From contig JAFNXT010000183.1 in NCBI GenBank assembly GCA_017378975.1, positions 1 through 10,891 of the forward strand: a stretch of 10,891 nt of DNA, read 5' to 3'. The stretch comes from Oscillospiraceae bacterium. GTDB lineage: Bacteria; Bacillota; Clostridia; Oscillospirales; Oscillospiraceae. The translations under genes and the position numbers were made by a program. Below the pieces are notes generated by a model. That model did not search any database. It saw only the letters and a list, made by a program, of their open reading frames with translations, and was not told the origin of the DNA. Below are positions 1-6,693 of the stretch, in pieces (the first letter of the stretch is position 1; every line of letters starts with the position of its first letter).

Positions 1-405
1 GATCACATCCTGGATGAGGATATGCTCCTCAAAAAAGGCCTCCATCCCCGCCTGATCCAGCGTGGTCACATACATCCAGTCTCCAAGACTCAGGTCTCCC
101 AGACCAAACTGCCCCATAAGACTGAAGAACCACAGGACCGTGACCACCAGCAACACGATGGACACGACCTCCACGATGATGCTCAGGGTCAGCAGGACCT
201 TCCGCTTGGACTTGTTCTGTCCCTTGGCCACATACCGGTACTGATCGGAAATACAACCAAGGACCCAGACGTTCACCAGCGGGATCCAGGCCAGCCACGG
301 ATTCCGGATCCCCCGCCGCTTGGCCACGGAATACAGGCCCACCGCCATCAGCACATAGGTGACCAAACTAATGACGATGGAACCAAGATTCAACAGGATC
401 TGCAT
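1..405 (-). CDS. Small multi-pass membrane protein, 3' end outside the window
   Basis: The reading frame is open from an ATG at 405 to the window edge, giving the first 135 residues. The start is supported by GGGAGGAG six bases upstream. I see hydrophobic stretches at about residues 4-25, 38-53 and 72-97. Between them lie a basic motif (AKRRGIRNPWLAW, residues 28-40) and a lysine-rich loop (KGQNKSKRK, 61-69). The AKRRGIRNPWLAWIP region resembles uncharacterised membrane proteins I associate with Oscillospiraceae. No catalytic motif is visible and I assign no function. The gene has its own promoter just downstream of the htpG stop, so it need not be co-transcribed with htpG. An 89-residue open frame inside it (29-298, minus) is a shadow. 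The gene itself is reliable; its role and full length are unknown. Confidence 0.8.
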   Translation of the reverse strand, partial: MQILLNLGSIVISLVTYVLMAVGLYSVAKRRGIRNPWLAWIPLVNVWVLGCISDQYRYVAKGQNKSKRKVLLTLSIIVEVVSIVLLVVTVLWFFSLMGQFGLGDLSLGDWMYVTTLDQAGMEAFFEEHILIQDVI

Positions 406-443
406 ACAGATCTCCTCCCATCTTTTCTCTTTTCTATAGAGAT

Positions 444-472
444 ACTATACCACACATACGACCCTGATGCAA
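444..472 (-). promoter_or_regulatory. Extended -10 promoter for the small membrane protein gene
   Basis: On the minus strand the -10 is TATAGT (449-444), preceded by TGG, which makes an extended TGn -10. A weak -35, TTGCAT (472-467), lies 17 bases upstream. It fits in the 79-bp gap between the htpG stop and the ATG at 405, about 40 bases ahead of that ATG. Confidence 0.55.
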
Positions 473-484
473 TCAAATTTTCGC

Positions 485-2362
485 TCAAATCACCAGCCGG
501 CACACCAGTTCGGTATAAGCCACAGGGTCCTCGATGGGAAGCTCCGCCATGAGCTGGGCCTGATAGCACAGAAGCTGTGCCAGATCCTTCGCCCGCACGG
601 GGTCGGAGGTCATGGTGGAGAGCACCGCCTTCACGGTCTCATGCTCCGGGTTCAGCTCCAGGATCCGGCCCACGGGATAGGCGAAGTTCGGATCCATCCG
701 CTTCATATACTTCTCCATCTCGAAGCTCATACCGGCCTCCGGCACCATGGCCACAGGATGCTCCCCCAGACTGGAGGACAGCCGTACCTCCTTGACCTGC
801 TGATCCAGGCTCTGCTGCAGGAAGGTCAGGAAGCCCTTGAGCTCCTCAGTCTTCTCCTCCAGCGCCTTCTTCTCATCCTCGGTCTGCAGGCCCAGATCCT
901 CGGTGGCGGCGTTACAGAAGGACTTCTCCTCATATCCCATCAGGGTATTGGGGATGAACTCGTCCACATCCTCGGTGCAGATCAGCACATCATAGCCCTT
1001 GGCGGCGAGGGTCTGGACCTGCGGCAGCTTGCCCAGCCGGTCCCGGCTCTGACCCACCACATAGTAGATCTTCTCCTGCCCCTCAGACATGGCTTCCACA
1101 TACTCACGCAGAGCGATCAGCTTCCCCTGCTTGTGGGACCAGAACATCAGCAGATCCTTGGTAGAATCCTTATGGGCGCCGTAGTCCGCCACGGTACCGT
1201 ACTTCAACTGACGGCCGAAAGCGGCGTAGAACTTCTCGTATTTCTCCCGGTCGCTGTCCATCATGCTCTTCAGCTCGGACCGGATCTTCTTCTCGATGTT
1301 CCGGGCGATCACCATGAGCTGACGGTCATGCTGGAGCATCTCACGGCTGATGTTCAGGGAAAGATCCTGACTGTCCACCACGCCACGGACGAAACGGAAA
1401 TGCTCCGGAAGCAGATCCTCACAGGCCTCCATGATCATGACACCGGCGCTGTAAAGCTGCAGACCCCTCTTGAAGTCCTTGGAGTAGAAGTCCATGGGCG
1501 CCCGTCCGGGGATATACAGCAGAGCCTTGTAGCTCACCGTACCCTCGGCGCTGGTGTGGATGCAGTGCAGTGGCTTCTCATAGTCGAAGAACTTCTCACG
1601 GTAGAAACCCTCGTACTCTTCCTCCGTTACATCCTTCCTGGCCCTCTGCCACAGAGGCACCATGGAGTTCAGGGTATCTTCCTCCATATAGGACTCGTAC
1701 CCATCCTCGTCCTCCTTCTTCCGGGACTTGGACACCTCCATGCGGATGGGATAACGGATATAGTCGGAATACTTGCGGACCAGCTCCCGGACCTTGTACT
1801 CCTCCAGGAACTCGGAGTAGTTCTCCTCCTCCGTGTCCTCCTTCAGGGTCATGATGATCTGGGTGCCGGGGGCATCCTTCTGAGCCGGACTGATCGTATA
1901 GCCGTCCGCACCGTCGGACTCCCACTGCCATGCCTGATCCTCGCCGTACTTTCTGGAGATCACCGTCACCTTGGATGCTACCATGAAGGCAGAGTAGAAG
2001 CCCACACCGAACTGACCGATGATGTCGATGTCCTCGCTCTTCTCCATGGCCTGCTTGAAGCTCAGAGAGCCGGACTTGGCGATGGTGCCCAGATTCTCTT
2101 CCATCTCCGCCCGGCTCATGCCGATGCCGTCATCGGACACGGTGATGGTACGGGCAGCTTCATCCCGCACGATGGTGATCGCCATCTCCTGCCGGGAGAT
2201 GCCCACCTGATCGTCCGTCAGGGCCAGATAAGCCAGCTTGTCCATGGCGTCACTGGCGTTGGAGATGATCTCCCGGAGGAAGATCTCCCGATGGGTATAG
2301 ATCGAATTGATCATCAGATCCAGCAACCGCTGGGACTCTGCCTTGAACTGCATCTTTTCCAT
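485..2362 (-). CDS. htpG: HtpG, Hsp90-family molecular chaperone
   Basis: This is a cytoplasmic ATP-dependent homodimeric chaperone of the Hsp90 family. At 625 residues it is full length (E. coli HtpG is about 624). The N-terminal GHKL ATPase motifs are intact: EIISNASDA with the catalytic Glu31 and Asn35, SDDGIGMS at 76-83, and GQFGVGFYSAF at 116-126. The middle domain carries the expected SLNISRE-type segment that contacts the ATP gamma-phosphate. The ATG at 2362 is chosen because an in-frame TGA lies two codons upstream. The nearest Shine-Dalgarno (AGAAGGA) is about 13 bases away, rather far, so the Met at position 4 is a possible alternative. The gene stands alone behind a promoter with a CIRCE operator, which points to control by HrcA. 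Confidence 0.97.
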   Translation of the reverse strand: MEKMQFKAESQRLLDLMINSIYTHREIFLREIISNASDAMDKLAYLALTDDQVGISRQEMAITIVRDEAARTITVSDDGIGMSRAEMEENLGTIAKSGSLSFKQAMEKSEDIDIIGQFGVGFYSAFMVASKVTVISRKYGEDQAWQWESDGADGYTISPAQKDAPGTQIIMTLKEDTEEENYSEFLEEYKVRELVRKYSDYIRYPIRMEVSKSRKKEDEDGYESYMEEDTLNSMVPLWQRARKDVTEEEYEGFYREKFFDYEKPLHCIHTSAEGTVSYKALLYIPGRAPMDFYSKDFKRGLQLYSAGVMIMEACEDLLPEHFRFVRGVVDSQDLSLNISREMLQHDRQLMVIARNIEKKIRSELKSMMDSDREKYEKFYAAFGRQLKYGTVADYGAHKDSTKDLLMFWSHKQGKLIALREYVEAMSEGQEKIYYVVGQSRDRLGKLPQVQTLAAKGYDVLICTEDVDEFIPNTLMGYEEKSFCNAATEDLGLQTEDEKKALEEKTEELKGFLTFLQQSLDQQVKEVRLSSSLGEHPVAMVPEAGMSFEMEKYMKRMDPNFAYPVGRILELNPEHETVKAVLSTMTSDPVRAKDLAQLLCYQAQLMAELPIEDPVAYTELVCRLVI

Positions 2363-2387
2363 AATTCAAAACACATCCTTCTAAATC

Positions 2388-2414
2388 TTAGCACTCTTTT
2401 GAGTTGAGTGCTAA
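2388..2414 (-). promoter_or_regulatory. CIRCE operator (HrcA binding site) upstream of htpG
   Basis: TTAGCACTC and GAGTGCTAA flank a 9-base spacer, a perfect match in both arms to the CIRCE consensus bound by the heat-shock repressor HrcA. It starts one base after the -10 hexamer and ends 26 bases before the htpG ATG, so it covers the transcription start. HrcA would block initiation and release it on heat shock. The well-known CIRCE targets are groESL and the hrcA-grpE-dnaK operon; htpG is a less usual one. Confidence 0.95.
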
Positions 2415-2415
2415 T

Positions 2416-2443
2416 ATTATACCGCATCCTTCCAAAAAAGCAA
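2416..2443 (-). promoter_or_regulatory. htpG promoter
   Basis: The minus strand has a perfect -10 TATAAT at 2421-2416, immediately before the CIRCE. A weak -35 TTGCTT (2443-2438) lies 16 bases upstream. The overlap of start site and operator is the normal arrangement for HrcA-repressed genes. Confidence 0.75.
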
Positions 2444-2486
2444 GCCCTAAACGTGAAAATTCAAACTCAGTTCACATCAAAAGCGA

Positions 2487-2568
2487 ATGTCATCGCGAGG
2501 ATCGAAGGGATGTGGCGATCCCCAGTCTTATGGAGATCGCCACGTCCCTTCGGTTCTGACGATGACAT
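2487..2568. repeat. 82-nt near-perfect palindrome between the MBOAT gene and htpG
   Basis: The arms 2487-2524 and 2531-2568 pair over 38 positions with three mismatches and a six-base loop (GTCTTA). The outer module reads ATGTCATCG and the inner one GTGGCGATC. It begins five bases after the MBOAT stop codon, so it could end or stabilise the operon mRNA. It is far longer than a standard intrinsic terminator and is followed on the minus strand only by a weak CTTTTG. The inner module recurs at 9583-9623 and the outer one at 10187-10245, which suggests a dispersed REP- or MITE-like repeat family rather than a plain terminator. Confidence 0.85.
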
Positions 2569-2573
2569 ATTAC

Positions 2574-4175
2574 TTAAAACTGATTATAAATGAACTGTCC
2601 CGCATCGAAGCCGATGCCGTAAGCGCCGAATATCAGGATGACCGTCACCAGCACCGCAATCGCAGAATAGAACAGCGTGCTGTGGGCATACAGCCCGTCC
2701 CGGACGGAGCCGTGCTTGCGCTTGTACAGGCTCACCGCCAGCACCGCCAGCAGGCATACCGCCAGCAGGATATAGTCCGCCACACTGAGCCCGATCTGGA
2801 GCAAAGAACCGTCTCCGAAGATCCTCAGATCGAAGGAAGTGAACATGGACCCCACCTTGCGGAAGGTCAGCGGCACATCCCGGTAGCAGTCGAACATCCG
2901 GATCATGCTCATGAGCAGGAAGGTCCGGATCACTTGGAACAGCTCATAAGGGAGCTTCCCTTTCACCTTGAACCGGCCATGGAACTTCTCATACAGGGGC
3001 TCCAGCTCCTGAGACACCATGATCACGACCCAGTTGGCAAGGCCCCAGACGATGAAATTCCATGCGGCACCATGCCAGATGCCGGTGGTGAGCCACACGG
3101 CGAAACTGCTGAGGTACACCGTCACCCGCTTGCCCACGGCCTTGCCCAAATGATCTCTGGACCACTTGGACAGCTTCAGCATGGGCTTACAGACGGAGAT
3201 GGGATAGAAGATGTAATCCGTGAACCAGGTGCCCATGGTGATGTGCCACCGGTTCCAGTATTCCTTGATGTTCCTGGAGAAGAAGGGCAGATCGAAGTTC
3301 TCCGCCAGCCGGATCCCCATAGTCTCAGCGATACCGATGGTGATATCGATGCCGCCGGTGAAATCGCAGTAAAGCTGGAAGGCATAGAACACCATGGCAA
3401 CGAACACATATGCGCCGTCATAGCTCATGGTGACACCGCCCACAGTCTGTCCCCCGATCAGGGTCAGCACACCGCTGAGGAGACGGTCCGCGATCACGAC
3501 CTTCTTGAAGTAGCCCCAAACGATCCGCATCAGGCCGTAGGATACCGTCTTACGCTGGAAGCTGTGGGGCTCATACAGACTTTTGCTCAGATCGCCGTAA
3601 CGGCTGATGGGACCTTGCACCATCTGGGGGAAGAAGGTGACGAAAAGGGTCAGCTTCAGAAGATCCTTCTGGACCTCCTGCTTGCCCCGATACACGTCGA
3701 TCACATAGCCCACGGTCTGGAAGGTGTAATAGGAGATGCCCATGGGCACGATCATATCCACCATGGAAAGCTGAGAAGCATCCGAGAGGAAGACGTTGAT
3801 GTTGCCGATCACGAAGTTCGTATACTTGGTCACCGCCAGGATGCCCAGATCCAGACCAAGGAACAGAAGGAGCAGATGCCACTTTTTCGCCTTGACCTTG
3901 GCCTTATACGCCTTCTTCTCGTCCTTCGACAGATCCGCCTTATGAGCGGCGAGATAACTTTTTTGATCCTGCTCGATCTTCTGGAGCCACAGCGTAGCGC
4001 CATAGGCGGACAAGGTGGTGACGCCAACGAAGATCAGATACCGGGGATCGGCACACCAGTAGAAATACAGGCTCGCCACCAGCAACAGTCCCCACTGCCA
4101 CTTCTTCGGCACCAGATAGTACCCAAGGACCACCACCGCCATGAAGACGATGAAGTCAAATGATGTGAACAGCAT
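2574..4175 (-). CDS. MBOAT-family O-acyltransferase (AlgI/DltB-like)
   Basis: This is a polytopic membrane-bound O-acyltransferase that should move an acyl or aminoacyl group from a cytoplasmic carrier to an acceptor outside the membrane. The N-terminus (MLFTSFDF then a hydrophobic segment) is typical of AlgI/PatA-type proteins. Family signatures are FPQMVQGPISRY at 182-193, WNRWH with His311, and GIWHGAAWNF with the presumed catalytic His368. A lysine-rich cytoplasmic insert lies at about 65-99. At 533 residues it is longer than DltB (about 400) and closer to AlgI. It is the last gene of the operon, three bases after the carrier protein stop. Its Shine-Dalgarno is poor, so translation is probably coupled. 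The aminoacyl substrate is inferred from the neighbouring ligase and carrier. The usual SGNH-type partner (DltD, AlgJ or PatB) is absent from the window. Confidence 0.93.
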   Translation of the reverse strand: MLFTSFDFIVFMAVVVLGYYLVPKKWQWGLLLVASLYFYWCADPRYLIFVGVTTLSAYGATLWLQKIEQDQKSYLAAHKADLSKDEKKAYKAKVKAKKWHLLLLFLGLDLGILAVTKYTNFVIGNINVFLSDASQLSMVDMIVPMGISYYTFQTVGYVIDVYRGKQEVQKDLLKLTLFVTFFPQMVQGPISRYGDLSKSLYEPHSFQRKTVSYGLMRIVWGYFKKVVIADRLLSGVLTLIGGQTVGGVTMSYDGAYVFVAMVFYAFQLYCDFTGGIDITIGIAETMGIRLAENFDLPFFSRNIKEYWNRWHITMGTWFTDYIFYPISVCKPMLKLSKWSRDHLGKAVGKRVTVYLSSFAVWLTTGIWHGAAWNFIVWGLANWVVIMVSQELEPLYEKFHGRFKVKGKLPYELFQVIRTFLLMSMIRMFDCYRDVPLTFRKVGSMFTSFDLRIFGDGSLLQIGLSVADYILLAVCLLAVLAVSLYKRKHGSVRDGLYAHSTLFYSAIAVLVTVILIFGAYGIGFDAGQFIYNQF

Positions 4176-4178
4176 CCC

Positions 4179-4406
4179 TTATTCTTCTTCCAGACGGGTC
4201 ACCAAAGCATAGAGCGCCTTGGCGGAGTTGAAATTGTCAGGGATGATCTCCTCGGCAGGGATCACCACATCGAAGGTCTCGTTGATCTCAGAGATGATGG
4301 TGATGATGTCGAAGGAATCCAGGATCTTATCATCCACCAGCGTGTCGCAGGTGTCGAAGTCCACCTCAGGGTGCAGGTCTTCCAGGATCTCGATCAGTTC
4401 TTCCAT
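4179..4406 (-). CDS. Acyl carrier protein (DltC-like)
   Basis: This 75-residue acidic protein has the four-helix carrier fold pattern. The phosphopantetheine attachment motif is LDSFD with Ser31, similar to the LDSF of DltC. It would carry an aminoacyl group as a thioester between the adenylating ligase and the MBOAT protein, at the inner face of the membrane. The ATG at 4406 has AAAGGAG nine bases upstream, and the gene is three bases from both the ligase stop and the MBOAT start, so the three are tightly coupled. A carrier for fatty-acid synthesis is unlikely in this setting. The nature of the carried group follows from the ligase and is not readable from this protein. Confidence 0.93.
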   Translation of the reverse strand: MEELIEILEDLHPEVDFDTCDTLVDDKILDSFDIITIISEINETFDVVIPAEEIIPDNFNSAKALYALVTRLEEE

Positions 4407-4409
4407 GTT

Positions 4410-5936
4410 TTATTTCTCCTTTTTTTCACTTTCGTACATATTTTTCAGGGCCACACGGTCCAGCTTGCCATTGGCCGTCAGGGGCATGGTCTCCAGCCGG
4501 ATCACCTTATTGGGGATCATATACCGGGGCAGCTTCTCCCGAAGCACCGTCACCAACGTCTTCATCTCCATATCGCCCACATAATACAGGACGATCTTGT
4601 CCGTCTCCTTGTGGTAGATACAGCAACTGGTCTGGATGCCGTCGAGCATGTTCACATTGACCTCGATCTCGCCCAGCTCGATCCGGTGGCCCATGTGCTT
4701 GATCTGATAGTCCTTTCGGGATACGAACACCAGCTCGCCCCGCTCGTTCCACTTGCCCAGATCTCCGGTGCGGTAGATCAGCTCCGGATACCGGTCGTTG
4801 AGGGGGTTCTGGACGAAGACCTCGTTGGTCTTCTCGAAATTGTGATAGTAGCCCAAAGTCAGACAGGTGCCACGGATGCAGATCTCACCCACGGCCCCAT
4901 CCTCCGCCAGCTTGTTCTCACCGTCCAGCAGGAGGATCTGGGTATTGCGGAAGGGACGGCCCACAGGGATCGCCTCGTCCAGCTCAAAGTCCCGGTCCAC
5001 GTGGTAGAAACAGCTCATGCCGGTGCACTCCGTAGGACCGTAAAGGTTGGTGAACCTGGCCTCCGGCAGAGCCTGCCGCCACAGACGGAACTGCTTGATC
5101 GGGAACACCTCAGAGCCAAAGGCGATGGTGTCCAGATACTGGGGCTTCACCTTCTCGAAGGTCTTGAAGGAGGAGATCATGGTCAGCGCGGACACCACCC
5201 AGCACACGGTGTTGACCTTGTGCTCGTTCAGATACTCCACCAGCTTGATCGGGAACATGAACAGGCTGTGGGGCACGATGTAGGTAGTAGCACCGAACTT
5301 GATCGTGGGATACAGCTCCTTCAGACAGGCATCGAAGTACAGCGGCGCCTGATTGGCGAAGACCGTATGCTCCCCGAAGCCCAAGGTCTCGGACAGGTTC
5401 TCGATATAGTCGATCACAGACCGGTGACAGGCCACCACGCCCTTGGGCACACCGGTGGAACCGGAGGTGAAGACGATGTAGATGGGGTCCGTGTCCAGCT
5501 GACGCGCCCGGATGAAAGCGAGCATCGCTTCCTCGATGGGCTCCTGTGCCACCTGATCGTAGATAAGGATCTGACCGTCGAAATCGAAGGTCTTGGCCAT
5601 CTCCACGGTATCGTCATCGCAGATCATCACCCGGGGCTTCAGGTTCTGGAAGATCAGCTCGATCCGGAACCGGGGCATCTCCTCATCGATCGGCACATAG
5701 TAACAGCCGCCGTACACACAGCCGAAGAAGGCCGGCACACACTTGGGGTGCTTACGCATGAACACCACCACAGGTTCGTTGTAATAGCCGTCCTTAGCCA
5801 GTCGGGAACCAACGGCACGGCTCTGATCAAAAACTTCCGCAAAGGTCAGCCCCTCGGTACCATCCGAGAAAGCCAGCTTCTGCGGCACTCTGGGGGCGGT
5901 CCGTTCCAGATATTCCAGCACGTTCATTTGTTGCAT
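4410..5936 (-). CDS. Amino acid-activating ligase of the DltA/NRPS adenylation family
   Basis: This stand-alone ANL-superfamily enzyme (508 residues, the DltA size) should adenylate an amino acid and load it on the adjacent carrier protein. The core motifs are intact: FTSGSTGVPKGV (156-167), YFDACLKELYP (200-210) with Asp202 for the alpha-amino group, YGPTE (299-303), YRTGDLGKW (388-396), QIKHMGHRIELGEIE (411-425) and ANGKLDR (488-494) with catalytic Lys491. I chose the ATG at 5936 because GGAGGAG sits seven bases upstream; the longer frame from 5978 lacks such a site and overlaps the racemase. By hand alignment the D-Ala-selecting Cys of DltA (in FCGEV) is Gly274 here (FGSEV), and Lys206 is in the pocket. 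This suggests a substrate other than D-Ala, possibly acidic. There are no condensation or carrier domains, so it is not an NRPS module. Confidence 0.92.
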   Translation of the reverse strand: MQQMNVLEYLERTAPRVPQKLAFSDGTEGLTFAEVFDQSRAVGSRLAKDGYYNEPVVVFMRKHPKCVPAFFGCVYGGCYYVPIDEEMPRFRIELIFQNLKPRVMICDDDTVEMAKTFDFDGQILIYDQVAQEPIEEAMLAFIRARQLDTDPIYIVFTSGSTGVPKGVVACHRSVIDYIENLSETLGFGEHTVFANQAPLYFDACLKELYPTIKFGATTYIVPHSLFMFPIKLVEYLNEHKVNTVCWVVSALTMISSFKTFEKVKPQYLDTIAFGSEVFPIKQFRLWRQALPEARFTNLYGPTECTGMSCFYHVDRDFELDEAIPVGRPFRNTQILLLDGENKLAEDGAVGEICIRGTCLTLGYYHNFEKTNEVFVQNPLNDRYPELIYRTGDLGKWNERGELVFVSRKDYQIKHMGHRIELGEIEVNVNMLDGIQTSCCIYHKETDKIVLYYVGDMEMKTLVTVLREKLPRYMIPNKVIRLETMPLTANGKLDRVALKNMYESEKKEK

Positions 5937-5940
5937 GATG

Positions 5941-6672
5941 TCACTCCTCCTCCGAGAACGGGACGAACAATACTTCATACTCCGGCTTCACCGGCTTACC
6001 GCAGGCGATCACCGAGGTCTTTGCCAATACATCCAGCACATCCAGGATCCCGTCTCCCAGATCCACCTGCTTTTTCAAGAGAGAAAGCTCCGTACAGCCC
6101 AGGATCACCACCTGTGCCCCTTCACCCCGGAGCCGGTCCCGGATCTGACCGAACAGCGCCATATCCGCCGGCAGACCGGCCTTCACCTGATCGTAGATCA
6201 GGGTCATGACACCCTTCTGATCCTCCTCACCGGGCAATATCACCGAGAGCCCTTCCCTCTCCAGTTCCTTTTGGAAGATGCCGCTTTGGACCGTACCGTC
6301 GGTAGCCATGAGCCCCACCCGGCAGATCCCTGCCTGACGCAGGAGGCCTGCCGTCTCCCGGATCACATGGATCACCGGCAGACCGATCCCCTTCTGGAGC
6401 TCTTCGTGGAAATAGTGAGCGGTGACGCAAGGCGTGGCCAGGATCGTGGCCCCCATCTGCTTCATCTGCTCCCCTGCCCGGATCATGGGCACCACGGGAT
6501 CTTCCTCGCTGTTCCCCAAGATATAGGCAGTACGGTCCGGGATCGTAGGGATGTCCATGAGCACGATCTCAGGATGATCCTGATCTCGCCGCGCATCGGT
6601 CATGGCGACCACCAGCTCCAGATAATATACCGTCGCCATGGGTCCCAGACCGCCGATCACACCCAAACGCAT
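5941..6672 (-). CDS. Aspartate/glutamate racemase family protein
   Basis: This is a cytoplasmic PLP-independent amino-acid racemase of 243 residues, the usual family size. The N-terminal IGGLGPMAT (6-14) is the family signature. Both catalytic cysteines are present: Cys82 in ATPCVTAHYF and Cys193 in LGCTELSLL. These are nearly the positions of the proton-transfer pair in archaeal aspartate racemase (Cys82 and Cys194, as I recall). It may interconvert L- and D-Asp or Glu; the substrate cannot be read directly, and hydantoin racemases are distant relatives. The stop lies four bases before the ligase ATG and contains that gene's Shine-Dalgarno region, so the two are probably translationally coupled. 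This suggests the racemase supplies the D-amino acid that the ligase activates. The start has AAGGTG eight bases upstream, and the gene follows the transglutaminase gene by 21 bases. Confidence 0.92.
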   Translation of the reverse strand: MRLGVIGGLGPMATVYYLELVVAMTDARRDQDHPEIVLMDIPTIPDRTAYILGNSEEDPVVPMIRAGEQMKQMGATILATPCVTAHYFHEELQKGIGLPVIHVIRETAGLLRQAGICRVGLMATDGTVQSGIFQKELEREGLSVILPGEEDQKGVMTLIYDQVKAGLPADMALFGQIRDRLRGEGAQVVILGCTELSLLKKQVDLGDGILDVLDVLAKTSVIACGKPVKPEYEVLFVPFSEEE

Positions 6673-6693
6673 CCCGTCACCTTCTCTTTCGCT

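Noticed and set aside
467..2407. Long plus-strand open frame antisense to htpG
   Set aside because: It is the mirror of a GC-rich, codon-biased gene: rich in Leu, His, Gln and Gly, with no domain and no ribosome site, while the minus strand encodes an unmistakable HtpG.
2487..4163. Long plus-strand open frame antisense to the MBOAT gene
   Set aside because: His/Gln/Asp-rich shadow of the MBOAT coding strand, starting inside the palindromic repeat; no recognisable domain.
4410..5936. The ligase as part of a non-ribosomal peptide synthetase
   Set aside because: It is a stand-alone 508-residue protein with a separate carrier and an MBOAT partner; there is no condensation, thioesterase or transport gene in the window.
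2574..5936. Calling the three genes plain dltA, dltC and dltB
   Set aside because: The ligase lacks the D-Ala-selecting Cys, the MBOAT is about 130 residues longer than DltB, and dltD is absent, so firm dlt symbols would overstate the evidence.
5937..5978. A longer N-terminus for the ligase, starting at 5978
   Set aside because: The added 14 residues are Arg/Ser-rich, overlap the racemase coding end and lack a ribosome site; the ATG at 5936 has an ideal GGAGGAG.
4371..6209. Long plus-strand open frame antisense to the ligase and racemase genes
   Set aside because: It crosses two opposite genes with all motifs intact on the other strand; composition is that of a shadow frame.
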